A stretch of DNA of 64,000 nucleotides, taken from assembly GCA_046328035.1 (NCBI GenBank), contig JAXLXI010000001.1, positions 372,001-436,000 of the forward strand, written 5' to 3'. The notes beneath the pieces are model-generated. The model was not told the DNA's origin. It did not search any database and saw nothing but the letters and a program-made list of their open reading frames with translations. Positions within the stretch are counted from its first letter, which is position 1; each line of letters opens with the position of its first letter. Source of the DNA: JBGASG01 sp046328035. GTDB lineage: Bacteria; Cyanobacteriota; Vampirovibrionia; Obscuribacterales; Obscuribacteraceae. Below, piece by piece: positions 16,332-25,229 of the stretch. The translations under genes and the position numbers were made by a program.

Positions 16332-17537
16332 TACGCGTTGCAGGCGAGTTGTGCAATGGTGCGGCGACTCGAAGCTGTCGCGGCTGTCGGCGGGACGCTC
16401 GGCGTATTCGGACAGCAGGCGTGTCACTATGTCGCGCGCCGCTTGCGGATGCCCAAGTCGTCTGGCGTTGGTCTGCATCTCGGCAAAGCGTTCAGGATTG
16501 GACAGGAGCTTGTTCATTTTATAGGTGAGCGCCGGTAAATTGTTGCAGCGGATGGCGGCACCTTCTTCCAGCAGGTGGTCGGCGTTGCGTTCTTCCTGTC
16601 CGGGAATGGGATTGACGATCACCATCACCAGCGAGCTGGCTAGCGCCTCCGAAGTCGTCAATCCGCCTGGTTTGCCGACCATCAGATCGGATGCTGCCAT
16701 GTATTCATGCATTTTAGTTGTGTAACCAACTGGAACCACCAGCGGTGACAACTCGTCCCGATTGCTGCGGGTGGAGGCGTATTGTTCTTCGAGGCTTTGT
16801 TTGAGCTGCGTATTTTTGCCGCACATGGCGAGAATCTGCACCGGCTTGTCGATTTGCACCAGTTGCTCGATCAATTCCGTGACACGACCGACGCCGAATC
16901 CGCCCGCCGAAACAATAATTGTGGTGCGGTCCGGATCAAGTCCGAGGGCGCGTCGAGTTTCTTGTTTGTCCGGCAAGCTGGCGAATACCGGATCGATCGG
17001 GATGCCGGTGACTGCCACCTTAGATGGTGCGGCGCCCAGACGAATCAGGTGCTCGCGCGCTTCGTCGAGGGCGGTGAAATATTTATCGCAGTGGCGCGTC
17101 AGCCACATGCCGTGCAGGTCGAAGTCCGTGATCACGACAGCATGCCGCGCGGTCAGGCGTTGTTTGCAGATCAGAAAAGAAACAATGTCGGCAGGCAGAA
17201 AGTGCGTGCATACGATCAAATCAGGCTTGTACTTGTTGATATAACGAATCAGAGGCCAGGTGTTGAGCTGGTGGAACGCCAGGCGTTTGCGTTCTTCCCA
17301 CCATGGTTTGTCCGCCGCATCATATAGAATGCCGAGCAAGCTGGGCGACTTGTTGACGAGGTCGAGATAGGCGTTGCGATACAACCGGCGCACAAAGGGA
17401 CTGGCATAAGCCAGCGCATCGATGTGTCTGACTTCGCGAGCAGCGCCCAGGTCGCGAAACGCTTGTTCAAGCGCCTCCGCTGCGCGCACGTGCCCGTTTC
17501 CCGCTGACGCCGACATGATCAATACTCTGTTAAACAT
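16251..17537 (-). CDS. MGDG-synthase/UgtP-like glycosyltransferase (GT28 type)
   Basis: A 428-aa GT-B glycosyltransferase that probably moves a sugar from a nucleotide sugar to diacylglycerol or a related lipid. The N-terminal MSASAGNGHVRAAEALEQAF is the signature of the MGDG synthase family; VCTHFLPADIVSFL and ITDFDLHGMWL follow. The C-terminal donor site shows VSAGGFGVGRV and MVGKPGGLTTSEALA with the conserved GGxTxxEA. It lacks membrane segments, as usual for monotopic members. The final 27 codons overlap the convergent hydrolase gene, and the last 45 residues are basic and not conserved, so the overlap probably arose by read-through extension. Confidence 0.85.
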   Translation of the reverse strand: MFNRVLIMSASAGNGHVRAAEALEQAFRDLGAAREVRHIDALAYASPFVRRLYRNAYLDLVNKSPSLLGILYDAADKPWWEERKRLAFHQLNTWPLIRYINKYKPDLIVCTHFLPADIVSFLICKQRLTARHAVVITDFDLHGMWLTRHCDKYFTALDEAREHLIRLGAAPSKVAVTGIPIDPVFASLPDKQETRRALGLDPDRTTIIVSAGGFGVGRVTELIEQLVQIDKPVQILAMCGKNTQLKQSLEEQYASTRSNRDELSPLVVPVGYTTKMHEYMAASDLMVGKPGGLTTSEALASSLVMVIVNPIPGQEERNADHLLEEGAAIRCNNLPALTYKMNKLLSNPERFAEMQTNARRLGHPQAARDIVTRLLSEYAERPADSRDSFESPHHCTTRLQRVLRARRVLPVVAPGKFNLFGEAAEEAG

Positions 17538-17864
17538 GGTTGGTTTACCTCTCTGTCGCCATCATGGCAAACAGAACCGCGGTTTTGTGGCGGTCGCGAT
17601 CACTTAACCAGGTGTTGCAGAACCTAGGAAAATTCCTACTTCTCAGAAATGCGCTTTTGCGCTAGATTTGTATCACCGGACTTTTACCGGCGCCCTCGGT
17701 TTCACTTACTAGACAACTAGCTTGAATAGCATCGGTCCTGCGCTTGCAGGAAAGTTTTCGGCGCCTGATTACAGCACGCTGGAAAACACCGTCTGACGCG
17801 TGCACTCACTGAGGTGTACGGCACGCGCTGCACGCCCGCTGCAAAGCCTTTGGAGGTGTTCATC
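17538..17864. other. Divergent intergenic region, 327 bases
   Basis: Separates the divergent glycosyltransferase and the giant membrane protein. It should hold two promoters, but I see no convincing -35/-10 pair. A small perfect hairpin, TCCTGC-GCTT-GCAGGA at 17736-17751, is followed by AAGTTTT. Nothing coding is evident. Confidence 0.5.
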
Positions 17865-20800
17865 ATGTCCAGGATCTCCGTCATGCCGAAAAAAATGAAG
17901 CCGGCGGCGGCTCGCAATTCCAGTCGACGCAAGAAAGAACGGGACCCAGAGCGGTTTGGACCATGCGGTTGTTGTGTGGCGCTCTCGCAAGTGCGTCCGC
18001 CCTATCACACTCATGACGAACCATGCGGTCATAAAGGAAGCGGCGCAGCTAACGATTCGGCTGCCGCGGCCGGTGCTACCGAAAAATCGCAGTCGATGGC
18101 CGGCAAGCTGGCTGATTTCATCTTCGGTCGAGTGGGCAGCTCGGGCAAGAAACCTGTAGTTGGTAAGGGCGCCCGCAAGGGCTCTGCAGCAAATGGCGCA
18201 GTCAACATGGCACCGCCGGGAGCGGAGGCCGGCGGTGCTCATGGCGGTTCTGCCGGTGGTGGCGCCGGTGAAGGCGATGGTGGCGGCGGTAAGCCGCCGG
18301 TAGACGATCCCAATGCTGCCGCCACTGGCGATGCGTCCGGTGGGGCGCATACAGAGGACTGGATCGAAGAACTGGCTATACCCAAGCCGAAGCGCATCTG
18401 GAGCGGCGCTAATGGTCTATTGTTCACGGTATTCGGGATTATCGCGCCGGCGTTGATGATCTTTTCGACGTGCGCCTCGATGCCGAAGCGCATTACGCTG
18501 GTGATGCTCAACCATCCGCTGGAGACCGCGGTTGAAGTGCTCCTGGTGCTGGCGATTCCGCTCGCCAACTTGTTTGCGTGGTCGCAGCTGTGCAAGAACA
18601 ACGTCAAGTTCCCACGCAGCGCTTCCTTCTTATTGGGCTCGGGCATCGCCTCCTGTTTGACTATCGCCGCTATCTGCACGACGGCTCTGTTCGTCGGCAC
18701 CGAGCAACTCTCCTCGGAGATCGGCACCGACTTCTCAGCCGGCTTTGCCTGGATTGCACTGCTCTCCGGCTTGACGGGACTGATTTCGTTTTTGCTCGCC
18801 TGGAAAGTGCGCAGTTCCAGAGAGTTCGCCGCTTCGCGCCGGCAGGTGGTTTTCTACGGCATTATCGGTGCGGTACTGGCTCTGGTGGCAGTGGTCGGCG
18901 GCGAAACACGTCCCTGGTCGATCAGACATGCTGAGCGGTTGGCTGTGTCCAACAATAAGGATGAAGCGAAGCAGGGGCTCGCCATGTTGCGCCAGTTAGA
19001 TCCCGAAAAGGAACTGCGCATGGAGTGCTCCGACTCGCGCGCCGCCGGACTGAGCGGATTGTTCATGCCGCTCAAATCAAGTACGCAGCACCAGCTTTAT
19101 TTCGCTCTCACCGGCAAGCCTTACAGCTTCCGTGAATTCAATAATTCGGATCTCTCGTCTATGCCCGACGATTACGTCAGCCGGCATGTGGTCGGCGACC
19201 GGGTTCCCGGTTTGTCTTTAACCAGATCGACGATGACCGGTTCGGTCCATCCGCGCACGCTGACCTCCAGCATTGAGTGGACCTTCGTATTCAAAAATCA
19301 AAGCAGCGACGCACAGGAGGCGCGCGCTGAACTGGCATTGCCACCAGGAGCGGTGGTAAACGGCTTGACCGTCTGGCGGCAAGGTGAACCATCCGATGCT
19401 CATTTTGTTGCGTCTAGCAAACCGGATCAGCAGGTCGAAGGCTGGCAGGAAGCAGGTCACGACTGCCCGGCGATTATCACTCACATCGGACGCGACCGCT
19501 TCTTAATGCATTGCTACCCGGTCGGGCGCGAAGAAGAATTGAAAGTGCGCGTTGCCGCCGTCATTCCTCTGATTCCGGATGCCACCACATCGGCTTCGCT
19601 TTTGATGCCGCGTTTTCTGGCCACCAACTTCGATCTGTCCGGCGAGCACCAGATTCGCCTGCGGTCCGAACAGATGCTGGCTTGCGGTTTAAAGGGCGTG
19701 ACGACAGAGAGGGCGCCGGACGGACAAAGCATTCTTGCGGGAACGCTCGATCAAGCCGACCTCGAATCTTCGAAGATGGTGATCACCGCCGCCCGCGCTC
19801 CAGTTGTGCAGCCGGTCATGGTCTACGATAAGATCGCCACGCAAAATGCGGCTGCTGCCGCCAAAGCCAAATGGCTGGCCGAGAAACACAGACTGGAACA
19901 AGAAGCACAAGCCGACGACGACGGTCATGCCGACCAGGTAGTGATCATGGTTGACGGCGCATCTTCTAAGACACAGGTGGAAGCCATTAAAGCAGCCATC
20001 GGCAAGAAACATCGCCGCGGTGCCAAGCCGGTGGCCGTCAAGACGGTTCCGAAGCACTACGTGATCGAAAACGTCACCCAGGTCGGAGCGCTGGCGCCCA
20101 AGCATCTGGTAGTGGTGCTCGACTCGTCGATGACGCTCAAACAATACGCGGGCGATCTGCGCAATGCGTTGCAAAAACTGCCCCACGCCATTCCCTCCAA
20201 ACTGATCGTCGCCTCCTCCGAAGACGAAAGTCTTCTCAAGGCGGTGCCACTTTCGGAGGGACTGCGCCGCATCGAAGACGGTCTCTTTGTCGGTGGTCAG
20301 GACAACCTGAAAGCCGTCGTCAAAGCTGCCGAAATCGCCGGCGAAGTCAAAGGCGGAGCCGTCCTCTGGATACACGGACCACAGCCTGAACTCAACCAGG
20401 AAATATATATCATGGCACCATATGCGGCGGCGCCCACTTTCTATGAAATGGCGCTCGGCAGTGGTGAAACTGATACCACTGAATTCTTCAAGAATCATTC
20501 TGAAATCGGTCCATTCATTCCTGTACAGCGTTCTACCGAATCGGCAGGCGCCGATCTGGCTACCTTCTTCCAGAAATGGACAGGCGGCAACCGCGGCTAC
20601 ACCTGCAAGTTGCTTGATACGGACAAGAAGGAAAAGCTGAAAGGAGCGGTTGAAGCAACCAAGGAAGAAGCTCGAGAGATTCTCACTTTGAGAGCCAACC
20701 AGCGCGTTTCGGCGCTCATGGATCTGCGAAGAAACAAGCGTGCATCTCTGGTCGCCATGCAGTATCAGTTTGTCAGCCCGGTTAGTGTAGCCATGGTCGG

Positions 20801-21281
20801 CGGCACTGGCGGCGACAATCCCAATGGCGATGAGTCGGGCAGCAACGGCACGACTGAAACTAGCGCCGAAGAGGGCAACGCCAATGCCGGTGCATTTGCG
20901 ACCTCCAGCGACGGAAGCGCGCCTGAGCTGCAGGGTGCCACCAACGGCACCATAGGACCGCAAGGCGATGATGCTACTGTGATCATGGGCGTCAACACCG
21001 CCGGCACCGTTCGCGTCAACAACCTGGCAAATCTGGAAGCTTTGCTCAACATCATCGCCAACCTCGGCGAAATAGTTGGCATGCTCGCCGGCGCCTTGCT
21101 TGTTCTGCACGGATTTGCCAGAGCGGAAAACCTGGTCTTCGAATTGCTCGGACACGAAATCGTGATCGGGCCCGGCAAGCGCATGACCCTCGGCGCCCTG
21201 CTAATCATCGGAGGACTGGCCGTTCCCGGAACCATCAACTGGTTCGTCGCCTCTGCTCGCGACGCCAACTTGTTCAGCTAA
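17865..21281 (+). CDS. Giant membrane protein with VIT/VWA-like region
   Basis: A 1138-aa protein. Residues 1-165 are basic then Gly/Ala-rich with a Cys/His patch (FGPCGCCVALSQ, PPYHTHDEPCGHK). About five membrane segments follow (residues about 185-370). The long soluble part begins with a VIT-like beta region (TLTSSIEWTFVFKNQSSDAQ, ARAELALPPGAVVNGLTVW) and later VVVLDSSMTLKQYAGDL, which resembles a von Willebrand A strand with an altered MIDAS (DSS instead of DxSxS). Two or more C-terminal membrane helices end it. This order resembles the PEP-CTERM-associated integral membrane family (TIGR02921-like); I am not sure of membership. ATG 17865 has TGGAGG upstream and is preferred to 17814. A strong terminator follows. 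Confidence 0.65.
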   Translation: MSRISVMPKKMKPAAARNSSRRKKERDPERFGPCGCCVALSQVRPPYHTHDEPCGHKGSGAANDSAAAAGATEKSQSMAGKLADFIFGRVGSSGKKPVVGKGARKGSAANGAVNMAPPGAEAGGAHGGSAGGGAGEGDGGGGKPPVDDPNAAATGDASGGAHTEDWIEELAIPKPKRIWSGANGLLFTVFGIIAPALMIFSTCASMPKRITLVMLNHPLETAVEVLLVLAIPLANLFAWSQLCKNNVKFPRSASFLLGSGIASCLTIAAICTTALFVGTEQLSSEIGTDFSAGFAWIALLSGLTGLISFLLAWKVRSSREFAASRRQVVFYGIIGAVLALVAVVGGETRPWSIRHAERLAVSNNKDEAKQGLAMLRQLDPEKELRMECSDSRAAGLSGLFMPLKSSTQHQLYFALTGKPYSFREFNNSDLSSMPDDYVSRHVVGDRVPGLSLTRSTMTGSVHPRTLTSSIEWTFVFKNQSSDAQEARAELALPPGAVVNGLTVWRQGEPSDAHFVASSKPDQQVEGWQEAGHDCPAIITHIGRDRFLMHCYPVGREEELKVRVAAVIPLIPDATTSASLLMPRFLATNFDLSGEHQIRLRSEQMLACGLKGVTTERAPDGQSILAGTLDQADLESSKMVITAARAPVVQPVMVYDKIATQNAAAAAKAKWLAEKHRLEQEAQADDDGHADQVVIMVDGASSKTQVEAIKAAIGKKHRRGAKPVAVKTVPKHYVIENVTQVGALAPKHLVVVLDSSMTLKQYAGDLRNALQKLPHAIPSKLIVASSEDESLLKAVPLSEGLRRIEDGLFVGGQDNLKAVVKAAEIAGEVKGGAVLWIHGPQPELNQEIYIMAPYAAAPTFYEMALGSGETDTTEFFKNHSEIGPFIPVQRSTESAGADLATFFQKWTGGNRGYTCKLLDTDKKEKLKGAVEATKEEAREILTLRANQRVSALMDLRRNKRASLVAMQYQFVSPVSVAMVGGTGGDNPNGDESGSNGTTETSAEEGNANAGAFATSSDGSAPELQGATNGTIGPQGDDATVIMGVNTAGTVRVNNLANLEALLNIIANLGEIVGMLAGALLVLHGFARAENLVFELLGHEIVIGPGKRMTLGALLIIGGLAVPGTINWFVASARDANLFS

Positions 21282-21314
21282 TCAATAGGTTTACTAAGGG
21301 AGAGCGCGAAAGGA

Positions 21315-21348
21315 AACAGGGTGCGGCACTCAGGTGCCGCACCCTGTT
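21315..21348 (+). terminator. Strong terminator, 15-bp perfect stem
   Basis: AACAGGGTGCGGCAC pairs perfectly with GTGCCGCACCCTGTT across a TCAG loop; the stem ends in TT and CTAT follows. It lies 34 bases after the stop at 21281. The A-rich 5' side makes it usable from both strands. Confidence 0.85.
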
Positions 21349-21488
21349 CTATCTTGAGTGCTTTCCGCCCGATGCGCGTGCATCCCTCGGTACTCGTATT
21401 TCCTCTCGACAACTTACGATTTATAGATAGAGCAACCTCATGCATATGGATATGTGATACAAAGAGGATTTCATTTGGAGGATAGACG

Positions 21489-22577
21489 ATGGCGGTCACT
21501 CGCTCCCTGAAGACTTTTGGTCTGGTACTGGCGATTTCTCTCGCCACGTTCACCGTTTCTGCCGAACAGGTGTCGGCACAATACGGTGCACCGACAGTGT
21601 CGGCAGTGACACTACAAACGGTGCCCGGTCAAGATGGTCAGCAAATGGTGATTACGCCGAAGGGCATTACGGTTCCGCTTCCCGGTCCCGGCGTCAACAG
21701 CAATGTGGTCGAGGTTTACATCGGCTCGCAAGGCGGCTACTGGTACGTCGACAAGAACGGTCAGCAATTCGATCTGACTCAATATGTCGCCCGGTTCCAG
21801 CAAATGCAAGGACAGCGCCCCAACATGCAACCGGTACAGACCCCTGAATACGCGCCGGCACCAGCTCCGGTGCAGGTCAACAATTACGAGTCGAGCAGCA
21901 GCAACAACTCCGGTGGTTCCGGCGGCTCCGGAGTCGGTACCGCAGTCGCTGCCGGCTTGGGTGCCATGGCTGGCTCAGCGATCAGCGGGGCGTACAACTA
22001 TCCTTATGCCAACACCTCGTACTGGCACGGAGTGCCGTACGGCACGCCTTATCACTACAATGGCAACAACGGCTACGCCTACGTCAATCGTGGTGGCAAC
22101 ACAGTCAACGTAGATCCAAACATCACGCGCACCAATAACGTCAATCGCACCGCCAACGTCAACGCCACGCAGGTCAACAGCACGGTCAACTCGGCCAGCG
22201 CCCAGCAGAACAATTACATGCGCCAGCAGCAGGACTGGTACAACAACCAGGCGAAAGCGAACTCGCAGCAGTTTCAAAACTGGAAATCAAATACCAATGC
22301 CCAGAACCCGTTCGTTAACTCCGATGCCAAATACGGCTGGGGTAACGGACAGGGCGCCACTGCCGCAGCCGGCGAAGGCGGCAGATTCGGTCAGAACGAC
22401 GCCAACGCAGGCGGGCGGTTTGGTGGTGCTAATGGTGCCAACCAAAGTGGCGGCAGATTTGGCGGCGCCAATGCAGCCAGCGAGGGCGGTGGCAGATTCG
22501 GCGGCGCTGCTGGCGGAAGATTCGGTGGCGCAGCTGAAGGTGGTCGTTTTGGCGGCGGTCGCCGACGCGGACGCTGA
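21489..22577 (+). CDS. Exported Gly/Asn-rich repeat protein
   Basis: A 362-aa protein with a signal peptide (MAVTRSLKTFGLVLAISLAT, cleavage near VSAEQVSAQ). A short folded part contains GGYWYVDKNGQQFDLTQY (about residues 78-100), then a Pro/Ser linker, a Gly/Ala hydrophobic patch (GVGTAVAAGLGAMAGSAISG) and an Asn/Gln-rich stretch. It ends with about six GGRFGGAN-type repeats and a basic RRRGR tail. TTTGGAGG before the ATG supports the start. The repeats suggest surface, RNA or polysaccharide contact; function unknown. Confidence 0.72.
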   Translation: MAVTRSLKTFGLVLAISLATFTVSAEQVSAQYGAPTVSAVTLQTVPGQDGQQMVITPKGITVPLPGPGVNSNVVEVYIGSQGGYWYVDKNGQQFDLTQYVARFQQMQGQRPNMQPVQTPEYAPAPAPVQVNNYESSSSNNSGGSGGSGVGTAVAAGLGAMAGSAISGAYNYPYANTSYWHGVPYGTPYHYNGNNGYAYVNRGGNTVNVDPNITRTNNVNRTANVNATQVNSTVNSASAQQNNYMRQQQDWYNNQAKANSQQFQNWKSNTNAQNPFVNSDAKYGWGNGQGATAAAGEGGRFGQNDANAGGRFGGANGANQSGGRFGGANAASEGGGRFGGAAGGRFGGAAEGGRFGGGRRRGR

Positions 22578-22595
22578 TCTTCTCCCTCCGGCAGG

Positions 22596-22613
22596 ACTTT
22601 CCCCCGGGTAAAA
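22596..22613 (+). promoter_or_regulatory. Third CCCGGG palindrome copy
   Basis: ACTTTCCCCCGGGTAAAACT resembles the two palindromes at 12488-12539, with two changes in the left arm. It lies just after the stop at 22577. As a lone degenerate copy it may be chance. Confidence 0.3.
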
Positions 22614-22673
22614 CTGGGCTAACTCGCTGGTTTGAGGGGGTCCTTGAACTGAATAGTCGAGTTGGACAGACCA

Positions 22674-22805
22674 TGTTGATCTATACGATAACAACCAAAA
22701 ACTGAGGCAGAATCGCCCTGCGGGCGAGAACGCCCACTAGAGTGGGGTTTGCAGTCTTGGCGCCAATTGCGGACTGCAAGACCGCTCTTATCGTATAGAT
22801 CAACA
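22674..22805 (+). repeat. 132-base element: 18-bp inverted repeat enclosing three hairpins
   Basis: TGTTGATCTATACGATAA (22674-22691) is the exact reverse complement of 22788-22805. The 96 bases between hold three hairpins: TCGCCC-TGC-GGGCGA (22713-22727), CCCAC-TAGA-GTGGG (22733-22746) and TTGCAGTC/GACTGCAA (22749-22756 with 22772-22779), the last containing TTGGCGCCAA. The whole can fold as a multi-branched cloverleaf. It lies in a 383-base gap between two exported-protein genes. It could be a structured RNA, a MITE-like mobile element or a folded single-stranded recombination site. No coding frame fits. Confidence 0.7.
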
Positions 22806-22960
22806 ATTCTCCAGGCGCCGTTTACGCCCTGGGGAGGCGTCTGAGCGCGTGCACTCTGCTGAGTTTTTCCACCGCCGGAACACGGGCATTAAAGGAGCGT
22901 CACCCTCAATAGTGGACGGCTTGGCTCTGGAAGTCAGTGCCTTAGATTTTGGAGTTTGCA

Positions 22961-23407
22961 ATGAAAGTATTAGTGAATGTGGCGCTGGCTGGCTTGCTGT
23001 TATTGGGTTGCGCGTCCAAGGCATCGGCTCTGGATCTTGGTAATCTGGTCCGCAATGGACTGCAGAACTATGTTTCGGGAAACTACGGCAGTGGCTATGG
23101 CAACGGCTACGTCGGTAATGGCTATCTGGGCAATGCGTACGGCAACGGCTATAACGCGAATGGCTATTACGGCAGCGGCGGCGTTCTGGGCAACGGTGGC
23201 GTATTGAGCAACGTGCTGAACAGCGGTGTCCTAGGCAATGGCTATAGTCCCTATTATGGGAATTCCGCCTACAACAACGGCTATTACAACAACTACAACA
23301 ATTACAACAACGGAACCTACAATCCTTATACCGGCACGTACGGCAACGGTACCCTGAAGTCGCAATTGCTCAATCAGGCAGCCAATGTTTTGATGCAGAT
23401 GTTTTAG
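22961..23407 (+). CDS. Putative lipoprotein, Gly/Tyr/Asn-rich repeats
   Basis: A 148-aa protein. ATG 22961 gives MKVLVNVALAGLLLLGCASK, a lipoprotein signal with lipobox LLLGC. The mature part is almost wholly GNGY/NNGYYN-type repeats (GYGNGYVGNGYLGNAYGNGY). It ends in a short helix (KSQLLNQAANVLMQMF). This composition is common in surface or envelope proteins that self-associate. It follows the structured element at 22674-22805 by 155 bases. Function unknown. Confidence 0.7.
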   Translation: MKVLVNVALAGLLLLGCASKASALDLGNLVRNGLQNYVSGNYGSGYGNGYVGNGYLGNAYGNGYNANGYYGSGGVLGNGGVLSNVLNSGVLGNGYSPYYGNSAYNNGYYNNYNNYNNGTYNPYTGTYGNGTLKSQLLNQAANVLMQMF

Positions 23408-23414
23408 AGCCCGC

Positions 23415-24233
23415 CTAGTCGTTGACGGAAAGCACTAGCTGTGGTGTCGGCAGTTTGTGGTCGGCTGAGAGCGGAACGATGCCGGTACCGACGGCAAAGA
23501 ATTCAATAACATGCGAGCTCCAACCGTAACGGCCTTCGTTGATGTTGACTCCCACTATGCCTTCGGCTCCGACGTTCTCAGCTTCTGCTTGCATGCGTTC
23601 CATCGCCAGTTCGCGAGCGTCGTAGAGAGCTTGAGTGAAGTTCATCATCTCGACGTTTTGACCGACATTCTTGAACCACTGCCCGAGCGACTGGTGAGCC
23701 ACGTGATAAACGCAGTTGCCCATCACCATGCCGACCGGCCGATAGCCGGCACGCAGTAAGGTCCAGAAATCTTGACCGGTCAGGTCGCTGGTGAACGGCT
23801 TGTTCTTGACCCGCCACTCAGCGCCCTTGCCGTCCGATTTCTTGACCGCGGTGCCGATAGCGACAAATTCCGCCAGTTCGGTTCCCCAGGCCATGTGTTC
23901 TGCTTTCAGCCGTACGCCGACGATGCCATCGGCGCCCAGTTCATCGGCTTCTTCTTCCATGCGGGACATCGCCAGTTCGCGAGCGTGATACATGGCTTGC
24001 GTCAGCACTTCCATCTCTTCGTTCTTGGTCCAGCGCGCTTGCTGGAAGCCGATGTGATAAATGGAACTGCCGACCACCAGTCCGATCGGATCAAATCCTG
24101 CTTCTTTAACGAGCAAAAACTCGTTGACCGACAGGTCGCTGGTGAAAAGCTTCTTGTGACCGCCTTCGCCGAGCATGGCGTGCAGGCGCTCATGAGCGTG
24201 GCTCGGAAGATCGGAGGCTTTGGTATCGGTCAT
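23415..24233 (-). CDS. UPF0145/YbjQ-like protein with two tandem domains
   Basis: A 272-aa cytoplasmic protein made of two YbjQ-type (putative heavy-metal-binding, PF01906-like) repeats. Each repeat has the order FTSDLSVNEF/FTSDLTGQDF, a GxxPxGxVxGxxxYH segment, a helix ALYDARELAMERMQAEAE with GAEGIVGV, and an EFxAxGT strand. The family forms small pentameric rings; its function is unproven. It is the last gene of a three-gene minus-strand operon (25627 to 23415), 24 bases after its paralogue. Confidence 0.82.
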   Translation of the reverse strand: MTDTKASDLPSHAHERLHAMLGEGGHKKLFTSDLSVNEFLLVKEAGFDPIGLVVGSSIYHIGFQQARWTKNEEMEVLTQAMYHARELAMSRMEEEADELGADGIVGVRLKAEHMAWGTELAEFVAIGTAVKKSDGKGAEWRVKNKPFTSDLTGQDFWTLLRAGYRPVGMVMGNCVYHVAHQSLGQWFKNVGQNVEMMNFTQALYDARELAMERMQAEAENVGAEGIVGVNINEGRYGWSSHVIEFFAVGTGIVPLSADHKLPTPQLVLSVND

Positions 24234-24257
24234 GGCTTGATGCCCTCTTTCTCAGTC

Positions 24258-25229
24258 TTACTCGTTGTAATAGCTCGGCAAGTCGAAGTTGATATCGATT
24301 GCGCGTTGCGATCTGGTTGCCAAATCGATCATGATCAATGGTGGCTTGTTTGTGCGGCTCGGCGCATCAATCTTTTCGATGGTGGTTCCCATCACGGTGA
24401 AATCAATCAGCAAATCGATATACTCGACGTTACTGATTTCCCAGTGCTGCTCGCGGATGGTTTCGTCCACCGTAACTCCGATGACGCCGTCGGCATTATG
24501 TTCGACGCCGTCGCGTGTCAGGGAGTTCATCGCTTCTTCGCGCGCTTCGTAAAAAGATTGCGTGTAGAGGCGAATCTCTTGATTGACTCTGGCGTTGTTG
24601 CCCCAGAAGGTGAACATCGAATTGCGCGTTTCTCTGTCCATGGCTGCGTAGTATACGCTGCAACCGAGAGCCAATCCTTTGGGGACGAAACCGGCATTAT
24701 GCAACTGCCAGAAATCTTTGGCGCTCAGCGCGCTCATAAAGGGCGTGCCGTTGCTTTTGTGCCCGGGAATTTTTACTGCGGTACCGATTGCCGTAAATTC
24801 TACCTGCCCGTCGATGAAGGCGTGCTGGTTGCGCACTACGCGCACCCCGACGACGCCATCGGCTCCCAGCAACTGCGCTTCTTTTTCCATGCGTTGCAGC
24901 GCATTGCGCCGCGCCATCAACTGGGCAGCCGATATGTCGCGCATCGGTCCGCTTTTCGGTCTGTTGATGCCGCGTCCCCAGAACGAGACATTGAAAAATG
25001 CCGAACCCATGACCAGGCACAACGGCTGTACTCCTGCTTCTCGCATGAGCATGAATTCGTTGGTGGTCAAATCGCTGGAGAAAAATCTATCGTCGCGATT
25101 GGCATGTTCCAGCAAGCGATGTTTGGCGAATTGCGGGATGTCGCCATTGGTGAGCGCCGCAATGGCTTCTTCCTGGCGTTTTTGTTGAGCCAGTTCGGCT
25201 TCTGTTGGTTTCTTCTTCCAGAAGAACAT
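24258..25229 (-). CDS. UPF0145/YbjQ-like protein, paralogue of the neighbour
   Basis: A 323-aa protein with the same two-domain layout as the 23415-24233 product: FSSDLTTNEFMLMREAGVQP, GADGVVGVRVVRNQHAFIDG, FMSALSAKDFWQLHNAGFVP and NADGVIGVTVDETIREQHWE. A lysine-rich, coiled-coil-like N-terminus (MFFWKKKPTEAELAQQKRQE) precedes the first domain. Its ATG overlaps the TGA of the upstream gene (TGATG), so the two are translationally coupled. Tandem duplication of the whole gene is likely. Confidence 0.82.
   Translation of the reverse strand: MFFWKKKPTEAELAQQKRQEEAIAALTNGDIPQFAKHRLLEHANRDDRFFSSDLTTNEFMLMREAGVQPLCLVMGSAFFNVSFWGRGINRPKSGPMRDISAAQLMARRNALQRMEKEAQLLGADGVVGVRVVRNQHAFIDGQVEFTAIGTAVKIPGHKSNGTPFMSALSAKDFWQLHNAGFVPKGLALGCSVYYAAMDRETRNSMFTFWGNNARVNQEIRLYTQSFYEAREEAMNSLTRDGVEHNADGVIGVTVDETIREQHWEISNVEYIDLLIDFTVMGTTIEKIDAPSRTNKPPLIMIDLATRSQRAIDINFDLPSYYNE

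Noticed and set aside
19689..21155. 488-aa frame on the minus strand
   Set aside because: It lies fully antisense inside the giant membrane protein gene, and its sequence has no recognisable domain and unnatural composition; a GC-codon shadow.
22674..22805. Integron attC site
   Set aside because: The ends do not match the GTTRRRY and RYYYAAC core sites, and no integrase or gene cassette is present.
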